From Zoroaster sp. YZ-2022 (Eukaryota > Echinodermata > Asteroidea > Forcipulatida > Zoroasteridae), in NCBI GenBank assembly GCA_029582265.1, contig CM055837.1, positions 8,817,926 to 8,881,925 on the forward strand: a DNA stretch of 64,000 nt. The letters run 5' to 3'. Below, piece by piece: positions 14,401 through 26,400 of the stretch; positions within the stretch are counted from its first letter, which is position 1, and every line of letters begins with the position of its first letter. The notes beneath the pieces are model-generated. The model saw nothing but the letters and a program-made list of their open reading frames with translations. It searched no databases and was not told where the DNA came from. The position numbers were made by a program, and so were the translations under genes.

Positions 14401-17400
14401 GACTACCATGTCCCCTTGATCATAAGTTTTCCCCCACAGCCGCTCGGCTGTTGACAATATGTATTGTATAAAGAACCATGATGAAGCACTTGTTTGACAT
14501 TTCAAACCGGATCAGCTGTTGTTTTAGCAGGGTTCCAAACTTGCTAGCTTCTTTATTATGAATCGAGGTGCTAGCATTTTGGAATTAGTCGACTCTAGGG
14601 TTGCCAACCCTGGTTTGGTTTTACCTACAGTCAATTCTAATATCCTGGATGAGTTTTGAGTGTGAACTATTAATTGAAAGGCAAATTGTCACTCCAACAT
14701 GTACAAGTTCTCGGATGATAAAGTATTGAACATGGTGAGTGTGCTGCAACTTTGGTTAACTAATTTTTTTTAAATATTCTGTGTAAGTACGTGTTGTACT
14801 TGTATGTTGTTTAACAAGAAGCACCATTTGACGGACAATTTTTTTTTTTAATAGATATTTGTTGACTGTTGACAAGGAATATACATGTACTTGGAAAATT
14901 TGTGCAGAATTTCTTGGGTTCAGTGAAAAGCTATGCTTAAATGGTGCAACAATGTTGTATTAAATGTAAGAAGTTATCCAGATAGTTGACAAGTACTGTA
15001 CTTATAGTTATTTTTGTTCAACTTAACATGTTGTTTTTAAATCACAGGAAGGAACATCTTCTAATACAATAGATTGTATTTCATAACCTTTTCTTTTGTA
15101 TTGTACTCGTTATACAAAGGAAATCCTATAGCCCGGTCGGCTTCAAAATCAGTGTTGTGTCGTGCCTTTTTTTCGGCCGTCTTTTTTTTGGTGCCAACAG
15201 GGAAATATGTGATACATTGTATACGCAGGGACCAAATTTCCCATATATACAAAGTATGGTGGCTAAGAGAGGCCTCACAAATCGGGCAAACATTCATACC
15301 CCTATGTGAAAAAGTCGTTTAAAGCACAGCATGGCAGAATTCCAATCGATCCAGCAATTTTTGGCTGCAATTTGACATCATTTCTTAGCCAAAAAAAATT
15401 AAATAAATAAAAATACCGATGCACGGGTCTGAGGCGATGCGTGCGGAGACCAGAAACCGGTTTTGTTTTTTTTTGGCCTTAGCTTTTGTGAGGCGGTATT
15501 TGCATTGTACGATTCTGCTTGTATGGCATAAATGTACAGTCTCTGTAGCCAAATAATACCCCCTCTCTCTTTCAGTAGTCATGTCATGAAATGTGTAATC
15601 ACTACATGCATCCTTTATCATCTGTTTCATTGTGCAGTTGTTTCTCATCAATTCTGTGAAACATTGTGTTTATCTGCAAAATAAATGATCTTGCTTTAAC
15701 TGAGATTATTCCGGTGATCCCTAAATTGTTTTGAGTAGTATACATACACACATGAATATTTTCCTCTAAAATGCTGCTACTGCATGTAAGTTTTCAACAT
15801 CTAGCTGGACAATGTACACACGGAAATTGGAAAATCTCAGTTAATGGCCCTATTATGAAATTGTGGTATGCCACAATTTCCCCTTCCAGGGAATATCCCT
15901 TTCCAGATTGTGCAAGAAATACTTACAATGTAGAATAATGCGTGTAGTGTGTGATATGTTCATAATGCATTCGTACATGTACAGTGTAGATCATTTTCTC
16001 TGTGTACCGTATGTGTACATTACCCAAAGATACAGTCCCGTTTGTTGGTTTGTATTACCAGTAGTTGTTGACGAGTTCATTTCCGTTGATGCTGGTCAAG
16101 TTTTCAGCAAGTTGTCATTGCATTTTGTTTTAAGAACCAGGAGAGAGGACCTGAGAACTATGTGGAACACACAACTTGTAAAAGTAATTGGACTTGTTTA
16201 TTTTGAAAACAAATGCTCTTGAAAAATGTCTCTGAGGTTTCCAAAAATATTTTGTGTATTTTCCTGATGTTTTCTATTTACAGGTTTGTTCAAACAGAGC
16301 ACGTGCCTAGCTCAGCTTGCAAGTTGCGCTTTTTTATTTGAAGCGATGAACATTTAGAATACAGGGAATTTAGTGGCCGTCCAAAGTTGTCAACATTTTC
16401 ACGGTAGCACAAAGAGGACTACTTTTCAAGATCCCCCTCCCCCTCCCCTCAAAGTAGTACTTATCAAAATTTTAGTTTAAGACTGGATTGATATTTCCTG
16501 TTGTTTATAAATATAAAAACGTTTTTAACCAGTTCGCGTCGGAGGCCGTGTATACACGCAATTTTTTTTTGCACCGCGGATCAGAGAGCGTCTAAACACG
16601 CCACAGGAAACTCCGGAATATTTGTATGCATGCTCGGTTCAGCCATGTGTGCACGGTGACATGCTCGGAAGTGCCGGCCACCCGCTGTGGAAGCTTCCAT
16701 TAATGTGTGTGTGGGAAAAAGAAACCCGCCACAGGGGCCCAGAAAAACTTTTTTATTCCTGACGTGAACTGGTTAAACACCTCCCTGAAGTTGTATGTGG
16801 CTGCTGGCCTCCCTCCTCCCCTGGTTGTATGCTTTGTACTATCATGAAAATGTTGACAACTTTGGACGGCCACTTACTCAACAAGATAATATCGAACAAT
16901 AAATTCTGTTCCAAGTTTGTGGTTTTGTGATTGACATATTTTTATTTTTTTATTTTTTATTTTTTCATTACAGTTTCCTTCTGCACAGAATGGGCGAGAC
17001 GAAAAGGTAAGAAGGAAATAACCGATCCTGTATCGACCAATCTGACACGGCAAACAAACATGGCATTACCGCGGTGCTGTGAATGGATTTTTGGCAAAGC
17101 GTCATACGCGGCAAGTCAGCGCAGTACACTTGGATATTTGGCCTAACTAAATCCATGTTTCCGTTAGTGCACTTTTGAGTAGTTAATAACGTGTCGGCTT
17201 GGTGACATAAATGCATTACATGTTACCTTTTTTCTGGCTACTGTACACAAAGCGTATACGCAACGAGTCAATACAATTACACTTCAGTTTCTTGCCTAAG
17301 TTCATGATACCGTTGTGCGCTTGGTGTAATTTATAACGTGTCGATTATGTGACGTATACATAGATGTTGACGCATTGAGCATCCATTCATGCCACTTACT

Positions 17401-20400
17401 TAAAAGCAGTTTTGTTTGCCCGGTGACATTGGTGAACATTCATTGAATCAGATTTCCTATCTAGATGGAAGAGTATAAAATAGCATCATAACGGTTGAAA
17501 AAAACAGAACATTGAAATGTTATCTGAACCACATGATTGATGTTGTAATGTTAATCAGACACAAGTTATACAGTGTTTCTGATTGTATTTGGGTCATTCC
17601 ACCAGGTTAGGGCAAGCTTTGTGACATGGTGTCCTTGTTACATACATGTAGGTAAATTTATTTATCATTTGTTATGACTCTTAATTAACATTATTGTAAC
17701 TTCCTATTCAAGGCACAGAGATTGATTTCATTCAGATTTCTCTGAATGTTTATATGGTTTGCAGTTATTTAGCGCTTAATAGGCTTCTAAAATTCTACAG
17801 TCTGTTTTTCCTCTTGTAAATTATCTTCCTCAGTAAGGTTGAATAAACTCCGGACGACCGTTCCAGTTTATCGGTCTGTTGCCAAATATGATAATCAAAA
17901 AATCAACAGATGATTTGATAGGGCAAGGCAGACATTGCCCAGCGTTTGGTGACGTTCGCTTGGATCATAGATTCACTGACAAGGGGAAGATACAGCTTTG
18001 GCTGTTACTGCTCAGGTTATCATATTTACAGTTTCATGTCTAGAAGCTTACTTAGTATGTACCGGTAAGTCGGTACAGTTGTCAATCATACCTGATACTG
18101 ATTATTGCGTATGAAATGCTTCCATCTTAGGGGGGAAAAAAAGGCATATAAGTCAAATTCCGAAATGGTTGCTGTCTGGCACACTTTTGAAAAATAACCT
18201 GCACAGGTTCTTTTGATTTCTCACGAAAAATGTGAGAACCTTTAAGAAAAGTGTAGTAAATTTTGAGTCTAAATTAGGAAAGAGTACATTTTCCTAAATT
18301 CTGCATTGGAATGAAAACAAACAAATCTGAATGCATTTTCACTATTTTCTCATGAACAACTCAACGTAATAAGCTGAAACTTGTTGGTTTTTTTCAGTGT
18401 TATTAACCCTAACCCCCTCGGTATTCTGACTACGAACGTTCCTGAATCCTCCAAAATCCATCTTATGGTCCGTACTTGCCAGATAGTAATTTTGTCCCAT
18501 TTGAAGAGGTGAAAGTACCAGTTTCCAACAGTGCTGAATTTTCCCCAAAAAGTGCCCCTTGGAGGATTTTGCAGGATTTAGGGTGGTTAGGGTTAATCAT
18601 TGATCAAAGAGAGTTAAGCAGAGTCTTAGAAGGCCAATATTACAAAACCGGCTGAAATTTATTAAATTTCACAAAAAAGAGCCCAGAACACAGATATGTC
18701 TGTGTGACAATGCACCTTAATTTGACTTCATCGTAAATGCCAGCACCATAATAACTTGTAGGTTATTGTATGCCTCGAGGCAATTTTCGTCAGTAGGTCA
18801 GGAATGGATTTGATTACAGTCCGAATACAAAGTAAGGTCTCAATTACGGCTAATTGAAGGTGTGCTTCTGAATGATACAATGTATTTCTGTTGTGCGGGA
18901 GTTGCCACCGTGGCTTTGTAAAACGCTTAAAATTGCCTAAAAGGATTTACCTTCTGTGGGTGTTGATTGCAATCAAGTTGGGGAGGGAGGCATGCCATCA
19001 GTTTTTAAGAAATGTAATGTATCATTACACTAGAGAGAATGACAAAAAGACGTTGCATGTTTTTTTTTTTATGATGTACAAAAAGTATAAAATCGGAAAC
19101 GTTTTGTAAATTAAATCTATACATAACAGCAAAAGAAACGTCACCCCCTAAATTTTGATAAGTCTGAGAACGTGTTTAGCTTATGTGTCCTCAGACGTCA
19201 TGCATGATGAATTTTGAGGTCAACCAAATTTGCCACATTGTGTTCGTGTTACACTCCATACTCATAATATTCTTCATTAAACAAATTATATTAATTATAA
19301 AATGAAAATAATAAATATTTTTAGGGGTGACGTTTCTTTTGCCGTTATGTATAGTTTCCTCAAATATGACATCACTTCAGGCAAAATCATTTCTCAGGGT
19401 GGTTGATATGGGCACCAAGTAAGCTTCGAGATAATAATTTGTGAATAGTTTGATAACCTGTTAATTAACCCTCCTATGTACAGTGCAGTTGCCATAGAAT
19501 TGTCAGACCTTTCAAAACCTTTCAAGTTTGCTGTACTGAAGGGTTTTGAAAGGTGAGAAAACTGTCTGACAAAAGGGACGTATGAAAGGTTTCGAAAGGT
19601 GTAACAACTCTCTGAACAAACTGGTGTTGAAATGTTTCAATACCTTTCAAAGGGTATTGAAAGGTGTGGTTGTTCAGTAGCAACAAATTCTGGAGGGTTT
19701 TAAAGGGTTCATAATCATTGATAGCCATTTTGGCCCGTAAGCAGATTTTGAAAGGTTTTGAAAGGTCAAACCATAGGAGGGTTAACAGTGTTGTACCTTT
19801 ATGTGAATTTATGTCTATGTAAGTACATGTACCATAGATTTTTAGGTGAGAATGTTTAAAAAATGTCAGTCATTAGACGCTATTTTGACCAAGAACAATC
19901 TCCTTTGAAATAAGTTTGGATCAACACGGATACAGCGGTTTCACTTGAAAGTTTTTCCTCTTGAATGCAGGCCAATGAATTGTTCATCGATGTCTTCCTC
20001 CAAAGCAATCGGTTAGACCACTTAACGACGGTGATGGGCTTACATCCAAGCTATCTTGAGGCGTTCCTGCACACGCAAGACTTCCTGCTACGAGGAGATG
20101 GAGCTTTACCCTTCGACTACAGACACTTTATTGCAATAATGGTAAATATTAGGGAGAAAAAACCAGTCCTGGACCCAATTTCATAGCGCTGCTTACCGGT
20201 AAGCAAATTTTCGTGCTAACTAAAGCAGAAAAATCTGCTTAAGCATAAGCGTATTTTACAGATTAGCAAGAAAATTCTCTATGCTTAACGGTTAACAGTG
20301 CTATGCTGGCCTGTGATTTCTAAGGATTTTTCCTGATTTCAGGATTTTTTTTTACACATCTCTCTTTGCCTCATTTTTTGTTGTTGTTGTTGAAAAAAGA

Positions 20401-23400
20401 GTAGCCACCTAGGAATTTCTTGTTTGTGGGGACGTGGAGAGTCTGTAAATCCTCCAAAATTAAACACCCAGGAGGTTCATGGGACTTTGTCCTCTAGACC
20501 AAAGGGAGATCCAGGCCCACTACCCATTTTTCATTTTTTTTTAAATTATTTACTTTTGTCAAATCACACCCCTGTCTATGAAATGAATAATGTACAGTAA
20601 TAAAGTACGGTAAGATGCCCCATTTCCAAATAGTCTATTTTCTGTCTTGTCTACGTGTAAATTTTAGTGAACAGGCAGTTGCATCATGGATTTGGAAACA
20701 CTTACAATGTAAGCACTCACACTTTAAGATTGAATACGCCAGCCAAGCGCAACTCATGAAATCAAATCAACCATCAGTGAGATACATAGCCCTTTTAACA
20801 GGACTGATGAATCTGTCATAGATTTCAAGGTGCAGTGTACCAGCATTATAGAGGTGACTCTTAAAAAGTGTCACTTGTGCAAATTGTTAATGGTCGATGG
20901 TGCTCTGGTGATAATGTATTGATGTAAAGCCATCCATGAGTTGATGTTAATGGATGCCGTGGAGCTCATCGAAGACAGTTGAGGAAACATTACGAGGCAG
21001 AACTAATATGCCCGTTCAGACTGTGGCTTGATCACGTTTTGCTTGTAAGCTCCTGTGCTGCCCTCATTTGACTAGTGTGAAATAATTTCACGGGAAATGA
21101 ATTTTCCTTAAGAATATACATCTATGTAGACCAATTGCTTGAATATTGTTTCCCATGTCCATTTTTTGGATTGAACATTTCATGAGATGATAGAGATATC
21201 TCTGGAACGTGTGCTCGGAGATAACTTCTTGATACAAACAGCTGTAGCAACTGATCTTTATACAGCACATTAGCTCTTTGAAGTAATCCCAGACATTTTA
21301 TCTCAAATAGAATATAAATAACATGGAAGGTTGATGTTTAGGGATTATGGTTATTAGTGTCGCTGGAGACTTCTTAAGCTGCCCTTGCGAGAATTTTTCT
21401 TGGGGGGGGTGGTTTCAATGTAGCATGGATGGAGAGAGAGAGGTACATGTACATGGAGGTCTCTACTTCTATCGATTGATTGGCTTCCGGTCGGTGTGTT
21501 CAGGGAGTCTGCAATATCGGTTCATGGGAGATGCTTGGAGGTTGCTTATGAATGCATGAGCTGAAGATTTCAATTTAATTTGGTACTTTGGGCAAGGATG
21601 TGTGAGTAGGACAATCTGATAATGATAGCAGATGTGTCGCCTTGTGGCTGTGTTTAGTGAAACTGGGGTAATTGGAGGAAGTTGGGGGGGGGGGGGTAGG
21701 TACATGCATTGCTGTGCACATGTACAGAAGTTAGAAAGTGGAAGCGATTTGGTGTGATTTCATTTTTTTCCACAAATAATTATTGGAAACAATTTTTTTT
21801 CTTCTCTTCTAAGAAAAATTGGGTAATTGGAGGAAGTGGGGAGTAGTGTGATTTCATTTGTTGTATTCATTTATGGGAATGCAAAAAACTGGAATGTATA
21901 CAAATTAAAATCTATATTTTAAAAAGTTAGAAGAGAAATCTACAAATGTACCAGCAGCTATTCATGGTAAATACATAATAAACTTGTGTGAATAGTTTAC
22001 AGAACATGTACAGGTACTTCTGACTTGAACAAATCCTGGTATTACAGCGTAATAAATATTTACCGTTTCTTTTTAACAATCCAATTGTCTGCATCACAGC
22101 ATACATTTGAAAATGAAACCCTGTTGCAAACAAATATTCCCAGGTACAGGGAAAAACAAGTGCCATTTTACATTGAGCACACTTATCAAGGAAATCTGTG
22201 GGCTGTGGCTTTGGTGTACGTGTGCTCCGTGGATGGCGGCTGCTGCTGCTGATTGGCTGCGGGAGGTGGGCAGGTTGTGGGCTGATTCTGATGATGCAAT
22301 GGCTGAGAAGTTTGTTGACCCTGGATTGCATCCTGTTGGATTGGTGAATAATGTGAAGTTGTGCTTGCTGATGTTTACATGTGTGTACAGGCTCAATACA
22401 CTGTATGCATATCATGCACCGTGTATGCAAATGTGATTTTTCATACATATTTTGTTGGTAATGAAACCAAAGGATTCTTCATAACACTGAAGCTCACAAG
22501 GAACTTGTGAGGAGAAGACGATGAAGAAATGTTAAAGAGTTTTTAGATGTGGGAGGGAAAACCCCAGACAAAAATATTGTAGGGAAAGCGCAATCCATTG
22601 TTAATGGCCCAAAGGTGACATTACTGGACTAGTAATAAATTTAACATGTCAGTTTAATAGATTCCAGTCATTCTTTATTACACTTTAGCCCTGCAGCAAT
22701 CAATTATTTTGTCAAATAACTTACATGAAAGTTCTTATTGTACTTTCTACTAGGAAAAGAGAAAAGATCAATGTATTTTTAAACATGAATGTGGTTTGAA
22801 ATACATGTAGTTGTTTTTTATATATTACATACAAATTTGTATATATTTGTATTTTTATTTCATTGTATGCCAGTTAGTGAGGAGAGTTTTTTTGACAAAA
22901 AAACTTTGTTTCTTTTAAATAGTCCATCACCTGATGGATTATTTAAAAGAAACAGCTGGTTTTATTTCCTTGTTTTCTGTCACCGTTGTGTTGATTCTTT
23001 ACCCCCAAAAATAAAAAATAAAAACCTAAACATATGATGTACAGATTTAACCCAACCATTATAGTGTACACATGTATCATCTGTGTAGCTGTAAAACTTT
23101 GTTAATTAACCCTAACCACCCCAAACCATTCAACCTCCAACAGCAGGGTTTGTTGTATTTTGATGGACTCCGTACTGTATAGCCCAGACAGGGATACTTT
23201 ACATTGGGCAGGGTGTCCCAATTCCAGCTAAGTCCAACAGTTGGGTGGTAGTGTTACTGCATGGTGTTGTATTTTGATGGACTCAATACTGTATAGCCCA
23301 GACAGGGATACTTTACATTGGGCAGGGTGTCCCAATTCCAGCTAAGTCCAACAGTTGGGTGGTAGTGTTACTGCATGGTGTTGTATTTTGATGGACTCAA

Positions 23401-26400
23401 TACTGTATAGCCCAGACAGGGATACTTTACATTGGGCAGGGTGTCCCAATTCCAGCTAAGTCCAACAGTTGGGTGGTAGTGTTACTGCATGGTGTTGGAT
23501 TTTGATGGACTCAGTACTGTATAGCCCAGACAGGGATACTTTACATTGGGCCGGGTGTCCCAATTCCAGCTAAGTCCAACAGTTGGGTGGTAGTGTTACT
23601 GCATGGTGTTGGATTTTGATGGACTCGGTACTGTATAGCCCAGACAGGGATACTTTGCATGGGGCCGGGTGTCCCAATTCCAGCTAAGTCCAACAGTTGG
23701 GTGGTAGTGTTACTGCATGGTGTTGGATTTTGAAAATTTGTTTGTGTGGGAAATGGGGATGCTATATGAGTTGTTTTTAATATAGAGGCGGGAAAATTAT
23801 TATAGTAAGTCCATATTTATTACGACTCTAGTAATTAAACAAGAGAAATACATTGGTTATTTTATACATTCAAGAGTATTTATGGTTTCTACAAATTGTT
23901 TATGGGTACCTGGATATCTAAAGATTTCCAATATCTAAAGTATCCGGTTCCTGAAATAACCGAAAACGTGCAGCCTTCCCCAATTCCAACTAAGTCCGAC
24001 AGTTGGGTGGTATAGTGTTACTGCATGGTGTTTGGATTTTGGTGGATTCAGAAAGGTTCCTAGCGAAAATAGCTAGGCGGTAAGGGTTAATATGTCTGTT
24101 TCATATTTAAATAATTTATTTTGTTTGTGTTGTTTTTAACAGGCCACAGCTAGACACCAATGCAGCTACATTGTAAGGTTACAGGAGAATGAGTTTCTTG
24201 CACAGGGCGGTGATCCCGAATGGTTACGAGGGCTACAGCATATCCCCGACAAGCTCAGGCGGCTGGCCACACTCATCAAGTTACTAGTCCACCAACCATG
24301 GCTAATAAGTAAAGAACACATAGAGGTATGGATCTTGTTAATTTTGAATTACACCACTGTAGGGTTACAGCACAAATGGTGGGATGTGCGGCCTCTGTAT
24401 ATTTTAATGTCATCGTGGTAATAAGGCCGTTTCCGAGTTGGGGGATTTTGGTTGCAGCTGTTAAGTATAGGCAGACGCAGTGATCTAGCCACAGCTGTAA
24501 CCAAAGCCTTAGTTTCCAAAATGGTCTAAATTGCATTGGACTTAAGCAGTGGAAAAACTTGCCAAGGCTAAATAAAAAAGATTGGAAAGTGTGTTAATAT
24601 TTGCCCACTCCATGTATTCACATGCGTTTATTTTTCATGCAGTAGTTCAACTCCTGCACCACGGGTGTGATTTGTCCGGATTTTTTCCGGATTTTTCTGG
24701 ATTTTTTCAAATCGCAATGTTGTGATCCTCCAGATTTTAAATATTTAAGCAATAAAGGAAAGCAAAGCAACTATAGATTTCACCCCAGCGCTGTTCACAA
24801 CAGTGGCCCCAAATACCCCTATCAAAATTTACATGGATTTTTCAAAACTGCCCAATCACACCTCTGCTGCACTTTTACTATAATATGTAAATGTGTTAGA
24901 TATTTATAATATGTAAATGTGTTAGACATTTATAATATGTAAATGTGTTAGACATTTATAATATGTAAATGTGTTAGACATTTATAATATGTAAATGTGT
25001 TAGACATTTATAATATGTAAATGTGTTAGACATTTATAATATGTAAATGTGTTAGACATTTATAATATGTAAATGTGTTAGACATTTATAATATGTAAAT
25101 GTGTTAGACATTTATAATATGTAAATGTGTTAGACATTTATAATATGTAAATGTGTTAGACATTTATAATATGTAAATGTGTTAGACATTTATAATATGT
25201 AAATGTGTTAGACATTTATAATATGTAAATGTGTTAGACGTTTATAATATGTAAATGTGTTAGACGTTTATAATATGTAAATGTGTTAGACGTTTATAAT
25301 ATGTAAATGTGTTAGACGTTTATAATATGTAAATGTGTTAGACGTTTATAATATGTAAATGTGTTAGACGTTTATAATATGTAAATGTGTTAGACGTTTA
25401 TAATATGTAAATGTGTTAGACGTTTATAATATGTAAATGTGTTAGACGTTTATAATATGTAAATGTGTTAGACGTTTCCAAACTTGTTTACATGTATACT
25501 GGAGTATTTAACAAAAAATAATATCCATTGTTTTCAATTGAATAAACATTGTTGTCTTTGTTTATTAACTATAGGTCTGGTAGGCTCATTCCGTAGATTA
25601 CTAGAACACTTGGTTCCCTGGTTCGAATCATTCATCAGTCAATTACTTGCTAGTCTGATAATGGTATATGCTTATTTGATTACCCCCCCAGGATCTTTTG
25701 AAGGGTCCACACAGTTGGGCGTTGTCGGAGTTAGTCCAGGCCATTGTTCTTACCACCCATTTCAGCTCATTAGCCGGTATGGTCTTTGGGTGTGGCATCA
25801 ACCCGGAGATTGACATGGAGGGCGGACACACCTGTAGGTTGCCCTCTGTTGGTGATGATCCTGCCAGTCCGTCGAACAACAACGATTCGTCGGAGGTGAG
25901 TAATGCATGTACCTAAGCGCTTGGTCAAATTTGTACGTGATTATTCGGGTGTGAATCGCTGGTTGCTTCCTGGAATTATTTTTTTGCCCACAAAACCTTA
26001 AATACATATTATAGGGTGAAACTGACTTCCATAAACAACAAACTTTGTTATTGGTTCTTCAGACTGGCTTCATGTATCGTTACACCCATGGGCAAGACGG
26101 TTTCTATTGATTGAGATTTTAGAAAATCCTTTTGAAAATCTTTTGAATCGTAGATGAAATCGGAGATCGAGCCTAAAAAAAGAAAGGCCCAATGGGCAAC
26201 CGTCAACTCTCCATTAGGTTGCCCTAGTGAATTTAAACTTGCCCAAGACAACTGGGCGACCCTTAATTTCACACACTGTTACTGAAACCTTTCGAAAATG
26301 TATCTACACGTTTGTAAAAATTTTTGAAACCCTAAGGATATTTTTTCTTATCCATCAGCATCCTCATGCATTCCAAATCAAGTTAGCTTCCGGATAAAAA

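Larger units (their letters stand above)
1035..19970 (+). other. Sestrin intron of 18.9 kb, rich in MITEs
   Basis: GTGAGT donor to TTGAATGCAG acceptor. I see no convincing coding sequence. It is packed with short repeats that are listed individually: a SINE, a 114-bp tandem array, several TTAA-flanked families, TA-flanked inverted-repeat elements and long imperfect palindromes. A micro-exon encoding about a dozen sestrin residues could be hidden here, but I could not identify one. Confidence 0.8.
24326..25691 (+). other. Sestrin intron with dispersed repeat and minisatellite
   Basis: Contains the second copy of the dispersed repeat (24662-24868) followed at once by a 26-bp minisatellite (24879-25477). 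The rest is unremarkable A/T-rich sequence. The acceptor is TACCCCCCCAG. Confidence 0.8.

Noticed and set aside
16931..17146. 71-residue frame preceded by a TTTTCATTACAG splice-like acceptor
   Set aside because: The sequence is not sestrin-like, no matching donor is obvious, and it would break the frame between exons 1 and 2.
21927..22448. Long overlapping open frames on both strands in a sestrin intron
   Set aside because: No domain, no splice-compatible context, low-complexity composition and equally long frames on both strands suggest chance.
24879..25477. CRISPR-like regular repeats
   Set aside because: The repeats are contiguous with no unique spacers, in a eukaryotic intron; this is a minisatellite.
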